Below, piece after piece: positions 33,588 through 44,100 of a DNA stretch of 64,000 bases; position 1 is the first letter of the stretch, and the number at the start of each line of letters is the position of its first letter. This DNA comes from Symmetrospora coprosmae. Lineage: Eukaryota > Basidiomycota > Cystobasidiomycetes > Symmetrosporaceae. The stretch is from assembly GCA_008802785.1 (NCBI GenBank), contig VUYT01000011.1, positions 1 through 64,000 of the forward strand, read 5' to 3'. A program made the translations under genes and the position numbers. The notes below the pieces were generated by a model. It had not been told where the DNA came from. It was given only the letters and a program-made list of their open reading frames with translations, and ran no database searches.

Positions 33588-36500
33588 ATGGCGGGCAAGT
33601 CATCGTCGGGATCCGCAGGAAAGGCGAAGGGTAGCGGCCAGAGCCGCCAGCATGTCAAAGGCAGCAACAACTTCTACAGGAAGGACGATGTCAAGAAGAT
33701 CAAGAAGATCAAGATGCTCGCCAACGGCCACAAGGCGACGCGGGACCGGGATGGCAAGATTCTAGAGGCGGCAGAATTTCAGTCGAGGGACGCACAGCCT
33801 GGGATGGTCCAGCCAGACAGGCGGTGGTTTGGTGGGTTGACTGTGCAGTCATCCGTGCGTATAGATGCACCCATCAGTGTGCTGATGCCGCTGCCGTGTC
33901 GCCGAATCGCATTGCAGGCAACACCCGCGTCATCAGTCAGGATGCCCTCACGCACTTCAGAGACTCGCTCGCTTCCCGCCAGGCCGACCCTTACTCGGTC
34001 GTCCTCAAGCAGAACAAGCTGCCCATGAGCCTGCTGCAGGAGTCTACAAAGGTGTGTCACTCTCGTGCCAAGCTGTCCGCACCAAGGGTGTCTGCTGACT
34101 TCGCCTCCGCCACAGCTGTCCCGACCTAATCTCACCACTGCCGAGCCATTCCAGAACACCTTCGGCCCCAAGGCACAACGCAAGAGGCCCCGCATCGAAG
34201 TTGGCTCGTTCGAAGAGCTCGCCTCGCGTGGATTGGCACTGGCTCGGACGAGCAAGCCTCCACCCATCATGCTCGGCGCGGAGGATCCCGAGGACGAGGA
34301 AGCTGCCGACGCAGAGGCAGATGCGAGCCAGGTGCACGCCACAGATCTCGGGCAGGACGAGCCGTCCGAGGCGCAGAAGGCGATGATGGAGGAAGAGTCG
34401 GCCAACAACGCCCCGCTCGACTACATCCTGCAGGCGGGAACCAGTCGGCGCATCTGGGGAGAGCTGTACAAGGTCATCGACTCGAGCGACATCATCCTGC
34501 ACGTCCTCGATGCACGCGACCCCATCGGCACGCGGTGTCACTCTGTCGAAAATTATCTCGCAAAGGAGAAGCGCGGCAAGAAGGTCATCTACATCCTCAA
34601 CAAGGTCGACCTCATCCCTGGCTGGGCAGCTGTGAGTTTGCCTTTCCTGTCTTGGCTGCTCTCTCTCTCTCTCCCCGAATACTTTGTATCCCCTCCGTTC
34701 CGCCTCTCCTCTACGTCCGCCCCATGCACAGTCAGGTTGCCCGACATTGTCGCTTCGGACGAACAGGAGGGCTTGTTCTCTCCCTAGTACTCCAGACAAG
34801 GGCTCGGTGCCAGACTTTCTCTCTGACCTGTCTTCGGGCGGGTTCCAGAGGGGGTTAAGCTGGTCTCACCGAGCTTTCAATTGCGGAAACGACCGTTACG
34901 TTCATGGAAGATCACATAGTCGCCTTTCTCTTCTCCCGCTTCGGCGACGAGAAGGGTCTGGTGCAGCTTTAAAAGAGTTGAACGCCAGTAGAAAAGCGCT
35001 TGCACGCATCACAGGCACCGCCTTCTTCATCCAGCTTCGTTAGGTGCTGCAGGTTGCGGGACACGAAACGCTTCGAGACCTTGGTCTCGGAGACGGACTA
35101 GTGATCTCCGTACCTCTTTCCCTTGTCGCTGGGCGGGGGTTCCGGTGGTGCCTTCGCGGAGCTTTGGGACCACTCCGGTGGTAGCGTACTGGCCTTCTTA
35201 GTTAGGAAGCATACATCCCTTCATCCTTCCCCTTCATGATCTTGAACACACGCTGTCGATGCCTCAATACTGACACTGCTGTCCTTCGGTCTTCTCGTTG
35301 GACAGGCTCGTTGGGTCCAGCACCTCTCGAAGACGCACCCTACCATCGCCTTCCACGCTTCCATCAACAACTCGTTCGGCAAAGGATCCTTGATCCAGCT
35401 CCTTCGGCAGTTTTCCAACCTTATGAGCGACAAGAAGCAGATCAGCGTTGGCTTTGTCGGCTACCCGAACGTCGGCAAGTCGAGCATCATCAACACCATC
35501 AAAGCCAAGAAAGTATGCAACGTCGCTCCGATTCCGGGAGAGACGAAGGTCTGGCAGTACATCACCTTGATGCGGCGCATCTATCTCATCGATTGCCCGG
35601 GCATCGTCCCACCATCGAGCAAGGACACCGAGACGCAAAAGGTGCTCAAGGGGGTCGTGCGCGTCGAGCACCTGTCGGCACCTGGAGACACCATCCCGCC
35701 ATTGCTCGAGAGGGTCCGTCCGGAGTACATGACGAGGACGTATGGCATCGTCAAGTGGGAGAACGCCGAAGATTTCCTCACGCAGCTGGCCGTCAAGCGG
35801 GGCAAGCTGGGCAAGGGTGGAGAAGCCAACATGGACACGGTTGCCAAGATGGTCTTGAACGACTGGAGTAAGTCATCTCCACCTCGTACCGCCGGGCGGG
35901 TCAGCTGCTGACTTTGGCCGACTCTCTGAACGCAGTCCGCGGCAAAATCCCCTACTTTGTCCGACCGCCAGAGCCCGAGCTTCGCAAGGCGTCCTCCGAG
36001 ATGGTCGATACCGTCACTGCAGCGGCTGCCGCGCAGGCAGAGACTTCCGACGCCAAGGCGTTCGGCGAGGGCAAGGTCGCCGGTGTTGTCCAGCCCCTGC
36101 ACCAGATCGTCTCTCGCCAGAAGTTCATTGGCGATGACCAGGGCAAGGCGGTTGATGAGACTGAATGGGCCGGCATCACTGGGTCTGCGGACGACGAGGA
36201 GGTCGAGGTTGTCGAGAACGACCTCGACAAGCCGGACGAGCCGTTCAGCGATCCCGAGGCGGACGAGGACGACAACGACGAAGATGAGGAGGAAGAGGAG
36301 GCCGCAGACGTCACTGCTGGCGCAAGTGAGCTCGCATGGGAGGACCTCGTCGGCGACACGTCGACCGTGTCTGCGTCGGCATCTGGCTCCGCCAAGAAGC
36401 GCCAGCTGGAGCAGGCAGCAGAGCAGGATTCTGATGAGGAGGATGACGACCCCAAATCCCGGCGGCACATCAAGGAACCGCGGATGAAGACCAACAAGAA

Positions 36501-36597
36501 GGCCACTGCCAACTTCTTCACCACGGCCAATGTGAAGAACAAAAACAGGGACCGCAAAGTGCCCAGAGACACCAAGGCCAGGAGCAAGCGGCGGTGA
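33588..36597 (+). CDS. NOG2: NOG2/Nug2 60S-assembly GTPase
   Basis: Nucleolar and nucleoplasmic GTPase that binds pre-60S particles and blocks premature Nmd3 loading. Five exons, 33588-33831, 33918-34051, 34116-34631, 35306-35867, 35936-36597, give 705 aa in frame. The N-domain matches the family: [51 protein letters not shown]. The GTPase is circularly permuted as expected: G4 [10 protein letters not shown] comes first, then G1 [15 protein letters not shown], then G3 [10 protein letters not shown]. The C-terminal third is acidic, then Lys/Arg-rich with [20 protein letters not shown]. The intron after G4 (34632-35305) is 674 nt, about ten times the usual length here, and is described separately. 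Confidence 0.96.
34632..35305 (+). other. Long structured NOG2 intron, possible ncRNA
   Basis: The 674-nt third intron of NOG2 contains a dense series of inverted repeats. GGCTCGGTGCCAG at 34801 pairs with CTGG...CACCGAGC ending at 34874; inside that arm 34825-34832 and the following bases close a TTCG tetraloop. A second TTCG hairpin spans 34930-34954. Perfect arms CGAGACC/GGTCTCG lie at 35074-35089. CCGGTGGT at 35142 pairs with ACCACTCCGG ending at 35178. Such packing is not expected for a plain intron and suggests an intron-hosted structured RNA, for example a snoRNA-like species in a ribosome-biogenesis host gene. I could not match H/ACA, C/D, U3, RNase P/MRP, SRP or spliceosomal RNA signatures. 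Confidence 0.4.
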
Positions 36598-36816
36598 TTG
36601 AGCGCGAGGGGCCACTATAGGCAGCGATACATGGTGGATCGTGCAGTCTACACTCGTTGTTGTGTCATTATTCTGCTTGCAATGCGTATGCATGGGCTTG
36701 TCTCCTCGACTCGGCTCTCCCATCGCCTAGCGCACACGTGACTTTCTGCGACTTCGTCCCGGCCGCACCCTCGCCGGGCGGCTGCAGCTTTGTTTTCTGC
36801 TCATTCCCCTGCGAAC

Positions 36817-38102
36817 ATGGCCCCTCTGACGGCTGCACTGGCTACGCACTTCAAGGAGAAGCGAGGGGATGTGACCGTCTACGAAGGTCAAGTGGATCCA
36901 GAGTGGACGATAGGCGCGTGAGTGCGCCCCTGTGTACGCCAGACACCGGCAACCTGCGTAGCCGACCGACCCCCGGACGCAGCTGAGACGCGCGCACCGC
37001 ACCAACACCCGCAGAGTACCTCACGGCGGCTATGCGCTCGGCCTGATCCTGGACGCTGCGATCCAGTCGCAAGCGGGGACAACACAGCCGGACGTCTGCC
37101 ATTGCACGGCCCACTACCTACGCTCAGCCCTGACGAAACCGTTCGAGGTGCACATCCGTCCGCTCAAAGTCGGGCGCGGCTTCTCGAACCTGACGGCCGA
37201 GCTCGTGCAAGATGGCGGCGCGCGCATCATCACGCACCTGATCTTCACGCAGCTGCCAGACGCCCCGGGCCCGCAGCTGCCCACGCCAGAGTCGCTCACC
37301 GTGACGCGCCCTTCGCCCGCTGCGAGGCGCGTCCCGATAGAGGCGCACCCGAGTGCTGTGCGGCCCACGGGCCTCGTCAAGAAGTTCAGCTTCAAGGACC
37401 GCGTGCTATGGTCAGAGCAGTGGGACCAGCTCAACAGGCGCAATACAGAACGGCAAGCGGATGGACGTGGAGGAGCGGAGTGGGCCGCGTGGATGCAGCT
37501 TACGGACGAGAGGGATGCGATAACGCCGAGTACGCTGTGAGTCCGAGCTGACGCTGGTTCCAGGGCCGCTTATTTCGCTTACGTGTTTTACTTGTGCGAT
37601 CCAGGGCGTTCTTTGCGGACATGTTCAGGTGGGACGATACCATGCTGACCGACCAAGCGACACGGGTACTGTAAGAGACTGACAGATGATGCACGTCAAC
37701 CAGGAACCTTCCCGAGCTCTTACCTGCGGATCAAAAGGCTGGTCCGTCATGGTTTCCGACCATGGTGCTGACCATTGACTTCAAGGTGAAAGTGTCATCT
37801 CTGTCGAAGATGCGGACTGTGGGCTTGTGGGCCGAGGGCAAGTTCATGCAGGTGCGGGCAGCTCTTTGCGATAAGCGATGACAGCTCCTTCCAGTGCTGA
37901 CATCTCGCAACCGCAGGACGGCCGGCACGACAACTCGGTCGAAGTGTGGACTGCACCCGCCGAACTGGCTTCTAGTCAGCCATGTTCTCAAAGCCACGAC
38001 TGGCGGAGCGAGCAACACTGCTTGTGCGTGTCAAATCAGATGGCGCTGACGCTGCCACTATCAGTCAATGCAAAGCGCGCAGCTGTGTCAGCCAAGTTGT
38101 GA
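36817..38102 (+). CDS. Acyl-CoA thioesterase-like (hotdog fold) protein
   Basis: Probably hydrolyses an acyl-CoA or related thioester. Five exons, 36817-36917, 37015-37536, 37605-37628, 37704-37851, 37917-38102, give 326 aa in frame; exon 3 is only 24 nt. The start shows the double-hotdog pattern: VYEGQVDPEWTIGAVPHGGYALGLILDAAI, with the HGGY turn that precedes the first hotdog helix, then a strand pair EVHIRPLKVGRGFSNLTAELVQ. The second half has LTIDFKVKVSSLSKM and WLWAEGKF-like strands. This matches fungal thioesterase-superfamily proteins of TesB-like type. Exact substrate unknown. The last 40 residues look non-conserved, so the true end may lie in another frame after one more intron; the proposed stop is the least certain part. 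Confidence 0.75.
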
Positions 38103-38825
38103 TATTGGGTGTGGTGCGGGGTGGACATGGGCGCAGAATGCAGCAAGCCTGCGAGGAAGTGCGCAGGGGGACTTCCCGGTACAAGTGCAACATTACGATG
38201 GATCAATAGTGTTCGGTTGTTATAGACAGTGAGGCGCTGCTGTGAACTTCATTAGCTTTCCAGCGGGCACGTCTGCAGCCAAGCCTTCCACTGCGACCGG
38301 GTTCTTCCGGCGGTCCGCCTGAAAGTGTCCCAGAGCGTGCAGGCCGGAGCCAGCGCACCGATTCGGAGAGACAGAGCCGTAGAGAGAACAAAGAGCATGT
38401 ACAAGGAGTCTACAGTGTACCAAGTCACCGCAGAAGCATATCGTGAAGCCTGGGCGGATTCGACACGGTCGAGCCGTCGATGCCGGACCTTCCTTTCCTT
38501 GATTGACGTCATGGGCCTGGCACTTTACGCGTGAAAGAGTGCACGTGCTTGGCCGAACGCGGGCGCCCGGTGGGTTGACGTCGGTGGCCGATGATGATGA
38601 TCTCACTGGATCCCGAGTATACGCTCCGCCTTCCTTATTGAGACATCCTTCCCTTGCAATTGCGGGGGACAGCGGAGTTCTAGAGTACACAGAGTCTGGG
38701 GAATCCTCCCTTCTCCTCCCTCTTCCCTCCTTCCTCCCTTCCTCCTTCTTGCTTCCCTTCTTCACGCTCAACCACTGACTAGCTCTCTCGCACAAACCAA
38801 GCAAGCCTCTATACACCCCATCAGG
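38103..38825. other. Promoter region of the secreted-protein gene
   Basis: About 720 bp without a supported gene. A pyrimidine-rich tract (CT/CCTT) at about 38700-38765 sits some 60 bases before the start codon; such tracts mark core promoters and transcription start regions in many fungal genes with strong expression. Confidence 0.45.
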
Positions 38826-40023
38826 ATGCTCTTCCGTTCCACCTCTGTCCTCGCCCTCGGCGCATCGGCCGTCCTCGCGTCGCCCTTCCAGCGTCGACAG
38901 GAGACGTCCGTGTCTGGCTCGCCCGCAGTCAGCGACACGGCCGCCAGCACCTCGGTCGCCGTCCCCACCGCCAGCGGATCCGACACCACCGCTCTCGAGT
39001 CTGCCACCAGCGCACTCGGATCGGCAGTCTCCGGTGTGACCGCTGCTGCCACAACCACCGGCAGTGCCCCCGCTGCCACTGCTACCAGTGAGTCTGTTGA
39101 ATCGCGCTGGGGACGTGCAGAGCCTTTACTGAAAGATCATATCGTCTTGCTCAATAGCCGAGGCCAATGCCACGAGCCCGGACGCCTTCGCCTTCGGCTG
39201 CCCCGACGGCTCAAGCCTCACCTACGTTGTCGGCGTCGCTCCTTACCCGGATGTGGACATCGAGCAGGCCTACTCGGCCCTCGAGAACTGGGGTACGGCC
39301 ATCCCCCCTCCCATCATGGGCGTCTCGTCCGAGGGTGATGGAGAGGGAGCTACCCGAAGCTGGATGCTCGCTGCCGGCGAGACCAACCTCTCAGTCTCCG
39401 AGGTCCTCACCCGAGTCAACGGTGGGTTATAATGCGCTCCTTCGCGCGTGTGCTCGATGAGCTTTGCTGATCAACCACGCCTATGATCTGCAGAGACCCC
39501 ATCCACCTTCCTGGAGCAGGAGTGGAACTTGACGACCCCCATCACCGTCTCGCCCTCGGTCGTCATCAACAACTACACCAACGTCCTCACGCTCTACTCG
39601 AACTCGACCGACAATGCCACGTCCGTCCAGCTCTTCTCCAACTTCTGCGTCACCAACCAGACTGCCGGCCTTGAGCTCTTCACCCAGCTCGTCACCGTCT
39701 ACCTGACTGGCCTCACCTCGGTCTTCAACAACGCAACCATGGACATGGGCAACATGACCTCGACCTCGACCGGCGCCGTCGGCTCTGCTTCGAGCTCCGC
39801 TTCGAGCGCCGTCGAGTCCGCCACATCGTCCGCATTAAGCGCAGTCGAGGGCATCACCGGCACCGCTTCGTCCGCCGTCTCCGGCGCTCTCGAGACTGCA
39901 ACCAGCGGTGCTGCCTCTGTCGCCAGTGCTGGTGTCAGCGGCATCACCTCCGCCCCTGGGTCGGTCGCTACCAGCCTCGTTGGCGCCGTCACCGGTGCCA
40001 TCCTCCCCAGCAGCGCTGCCTAA
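38826..40023 (+). CDS. Secreted Ser/Thr-rich glycoprotein, unknown function
   Basis: Three exons, 38826-39087, 39158-39421, 39494-40023, give 351 aa. It starts with a clear signal peptide (MLFRSTSVLALGASAVLA) followed by a Kex2-like basic pair (FQRRQE). A Ser/Thr/Ala stretch leads to a central domain with AFGCPDGSSLTYVVGVAPYPDVD, WNLTTPITVSPSVVINNYT and FSNFCVTNQT, containing two cysteines and about seven N-glycosylation sites. The C-terminal 120 residues are Ser/Ala/Thr/Gly repeats ending in a mildly hydrophobic segment, which could be a GPI signal but is not a strong one. I recognise no family. Cell-wall or secreted location is inferred from the signal peptide and composition. Confidence 0.8.
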
Positions 40024-40225
40024 GCGCCTCGACTCTAGCAGCACCCTCGGCAGCTAGTCCTTATTAGTGTTTACAGTTGATATACAAGTCTTAGATTAGG
40101 TCTTCGATGGACTCTTTCCTCATGTATCTAAAATACGTCTCCTGAAATCGAACGTCAGCAAGAGCTTTCGCGCCACTTCGCTTCCTTGACCTCATCCGCA
40201 CCCAAATGAGATCGCTCAGCCTGGT

Positions 40226-41170
40226 ATGAGAACGCGCCCGCTTCGCGTCCTCTACCAGGATGCAAAGGTCCTAGCCGTGCACAAGCCTGCGGGCGTCGCC
40301 ATGCAGGGCCAGCCATTCTCGGAAGCTGGCAAAGCATGGCGAACCCTCCTAGACGGTCAGCCGGGGGTCAGCCGCGTTGCCTCACTGATGGACCGGACGT
40401 ATCTGACGAATGGGTACTCTCACGAAGAGCAGATGTCCAGAAAGCCGCTGGAACGAGTGAACCCTTGAAGATGGTCCATCGGCTGGACGCTGGGACTTCT
40501 GGATGCTTGCTCCTTGCCAAAACCGCCAGCGCGGCAAAGCAGCTCGCAACCCAATTCCAAACGCATCAAGTTAAGAAGACGTACCTGGCTATCGTCGACA
40601 GCGGTCCAGGCGGGTGGCCGCACGGTACGAACGGAGATCTCGACGCTAAGATGCGGACGACTTCGACTGGCGTTGAGCTGTGTTCGAATACTGCTGATAC
40701 ACGTAAGCTGCGGGTGCACTCCTCTCCGGATGATTTGCAGGCTCATGGTCTGTATATTCTAGGCGATGTGTCAGTCGCTGGCAGCCAGCCAGCCACCGCT
40801 TCCTGGACGTTTCTATCATCGAGCAAGAACGACCGCCGCTTCTCCCTGGTGGAGTTCCGTCCGGAAACTGGAAGGAAACACCAGCTACGCCTGATGGCGT
40901 CCCGTCTGCTTGCTTCGCCCATCGTCGGAGACTTCAAGTACGGCTATGCGGGTCCCCAACTACAAGGCCATCTCCTTCACAGCAGCTCCATCGAGTTCTT
41001 CGTGAGTCGGCTTTGACAGTGCTTCTGACGCGCTGCTGCTAACGATTGCAATGCAGACCTGGTTGAAGACCGGCAAGAGGCAGACCATTGCGGTGCACGA
41101 TCCGCTGCCCGAAGCATTCCAGACTTTCGCAGAGGGCGTCAATCTGTCACTGCCAGGCGATCTATCTTGA
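40226..41170 (+). CDS. RluA-family RNA pseudouridine synthase
   Basis: Isomerises specific uridines in RNA to pseudouridine; a small stand-alone form of this type often acts in mitochondria. Exons 40226-40355, 40433-41001 and 41057-41170 give 270 aa. I placed the first intron at 40356-40432 because it is GT-AG, has a branch-like CTGAC and is the one that joins the two frames. N-terminal VLYQDAKVLAVHKPAGVAMQG is the family opening; MVHRLDAGTSGCLLLAK holds the catalytic Asp in HRLDxxTSG; KTYLAIV and RPETGRKHQLRLMAS are the following conserved motifs. The region between the opening and HRLD is shorter than usual. No S4 domain is present. Confidence 0.88.
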
Positions 41171-41198
41171 CGTTACATGCATGCGCATACGAGCAGCC

Positions 41199-44100
41199 CT
41201 AGTCCCATCCTGCCTCGCTCGCGTCCCTCACATAAGCTTGCTTGCTCGGTGTCGCTTTTGACGGCCCTGCTCCGCCGGCAGATGCACCTTGACCAGCGCC
41301 CGGAGCACCCCACTTTCCTCCAGTCGGGCCTCGAGGGATGGCTCGTAGGTGCACCATGTAGCCCTGCACAAATATCCTGTCGTCCAATACAGCGATCTGG
41401 CACTGAAAAATGGCATCGAAGCCGTGCGCGCTGTTCAAGCAGGGAGTCAGCCCCGACCCTTCACGACGTTTGCCATGAGGGCACACTCACTGTGCAATAG
41501 TGGCCAGGTGATCCAGAACTGTGGCTTCCGTCACCTGCGGTTTGGCAGTAGGGTACTCTTCCCTGAACCCTTGCGGCGGAGGGTCCATGACCACCTCCAC
41601 TCCTTCATCCAGAGCCTCATCCGCCATATAGATCTGGAAATCCTGCGGATCAAAGTCGTCCTCCTCTCCTTCCTCTTCTCCTTCCGGGCCGTCCTGATGA
41701 AGAGCTTGCTGAGAGTGCTGGGAGCGAGGCGAGGCGGCCGCAGCGGCGAGACTGACGACGACCGGATCACTCCCCTTGGTCGCGACCTTCTGATGTCCGT
41801 CGCTAGCAGCATCCCGGCCCGAAATGGAGTCTGCACCCCAAGCGCTGCCGACTTTGCCCTCTTTCGGCGATACGGCTAGACCGAAAGCGGGCGATGTCAC
41901 ACCTTTGACCGAAGCGGCTGGAGTTTGAGGGGCGCCCCAGCTGTCGTCTTGATATTGACCGGCACCTGCCTCGCCTTGAGCGGGCGAAGCGCCCCAGGAA
42001 TCACCTTGTGCCGCTGCAGCACCCCAGCCGTCATCTGCTGCCGCTTCGCTCTTACTCGAACCCGCTGGCGAGCCCACTTTCGAGGCGACCGACCACGCTC
42101 CGCTTCGTACAGGCGAGGCAGGTCCCTGGGCTGGACTAGCCGCGCCCCAAGAGTTTGTTGCAGGCTTTGCATTTTCGCCAACTGTCCGCGCTGAGGTGGT
42201 TGACCTAGCTGCTGGGCTGCCCCAAGTAGATCCAGGAGCGGCTGCCGTTGCCCTCGCTGAAGGTGCCGGGGATCCCCATGCAGATGCAGGTGCGGGTGCG
42301 GGACTTTTGGCCTTGGCAGATGGTATGGGACTAGCCACACTTACTGCCTTGGACCTGGGCGTGGCCGCCTTGCTGGGCGCGCCCATGGAAGGAGGCCGAG
42401 TCACGACAGGCGAGGTCACTTTGCTAGGGGTCTTCTGTGAAGGGCTTTTCGCAGCTACTGAGGCGGCAGCTAATTCATCAGGGGTTGCTTTCGGCGACAG
42501 AGCCTTCTCGCTCGGCACCCGAGCACTAACTACCGGCGAGGCTTTCTTGGGTGTCGCTTCCGCGTCCTTGCTTCTGACGCTGGCAGCCTTTGTGGTTGGC
42601 GACGACGCGACCGCAGCAGGCGATCCGACAGCTGTAGCGGTCTTTGGGCTCGGGACGACGGGAGTGGGCGCTTTTGGCGTCCGCGGTGTGCTCTTCACGC
42701 TCGCTACCTTTGGACTGGCCACCTTCTCACTTGGCGCACGGGGACTGGCCAACTTCTCGCTCAGTGCGCGAGGACTGGCAACTTCGTCATTAGGTGCCGC
42801 CGGGCTGGCGGCTTTCTCACTTGCCGCTCGCGGAGTGTCGGCAGTCTCGCTCGGCGGTGCACGCATGGACATGGCAGGCGCGGTGTGCTCGCTGGCAGTC
42901 GCAGCCCGAGCCGGACTGGCGGCGACTGCCAAGTCGGCAGGCGGGAGGACGGGCGTGCCCCAACCATCGTTGTCGGCTGCAGGCTGTGCCTCTTTCGGTG
43001 AAGGTGTGCGACCCCAAGTGTCATCGACGCCTGGCTGCTCGGTGGGATCGCCAACGTCAGGCATCGGCATGGGATCAGCGGGTGGTATGGTCCACAATCC
43101 CGCTGGTGACGCTACACGCTCTCGAGGGAGGGAACTAGCGTTGAAAGGGGCGGGCGGTGAAGGAATGGGCGATCGACGCGCTTCGAGCTCCCGTGCTGTT
43201 GCCTCCGAGTCCATACGTGCGGAAGCTTGTGCCTGAGCTTGCGCCTCTGCCTCCGCCGCTTCATGGGGTGCCATCTGCTGATACCGCTCTGATTCATCGG
43301 CTTCGGCTGCTTCTCTCTGAACCATCTGCTCATACTCCGCAGCCTCCTGCGCTTCCTGTCCCTCACGCTCCGCCATCTGCTGCCAGTGCTCATTCGCTCG
43401 AGCCTCGGCAATCTCTCGCTGAGCAGACTCTTCGGCCGCAATTCGAGCTTCCAGCGCCTCAATGTCGCGCTTCTCCTGTTCAAGAGCAGCCTGCTCAGCA
43501 TCCATTGAAGCCACTGCCAAACCCGAAGGATGGCCTGCCGAGGTGCGCGGGAACGGTGAGATGGGGACAGATGGCAGCATCTCCGCGTCAGGAGACGGGT
43601 AGCGCGTTGGAACTTCGCCAGCAGCGGGGACGTTATTATTGACGATGACCACCGTTGGCTGGTTGCTACCGCTGCTCCCGCTACCGCTTGATGACGATGA
43701 CGTCGCCTTCCCATTTCCGCCTTTGCCTTGCTTGCCCTTTCCTTTCCCTTTCCCTTTCCCTTTCCCTTTCTCTTTGCCGTTGCCGCCTGCGTTGATGTTC
43801 TGTTGGAGTTGCTGCTGCATCTGGGCGGAGGAGTCGTCGTCCACGTAGCGTTCGGTGATATGCGGCCCAGTGTCCTGGTTTTGGGGCGGAGAATGGACCT
43901 TATCGATGACGATGTCTGGCACCTGGCCGTAGGGGTGTGTTCGATGGTGCATCGCATGCGCTCGTGCTGCCTCGTAGCCAGCGGGAGGTTCCATGCCGTA
44001 AGCAGGCTCGGCGCCGAAACGCTCGTACAGCCCGTACGCGACCTCTTGAGGAGCCATTGCTAGCGTACTCCGCAGGAAGTGCCGCCGCGTCTCTTCGTTC

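Noticed and set aside
34880-34925. Group I intron-like strings (AATTGCGGAAAC and AAGATCACATAGTC) in the NOG2 intron
   Set aside because: They resemble the P and S elements, but they lie only about 20 bases apart, no Q or R elements fit between them, and the intron has normal spliceosomal GT-AG ends in a nuclear protein gene.
40336-40470. Frameshift in the pseudouridine synthase
   Set aside because: The apparent break is removed by an ordinary 77-nt GT-AG intron at 40356-40432, so the gene looks intact.
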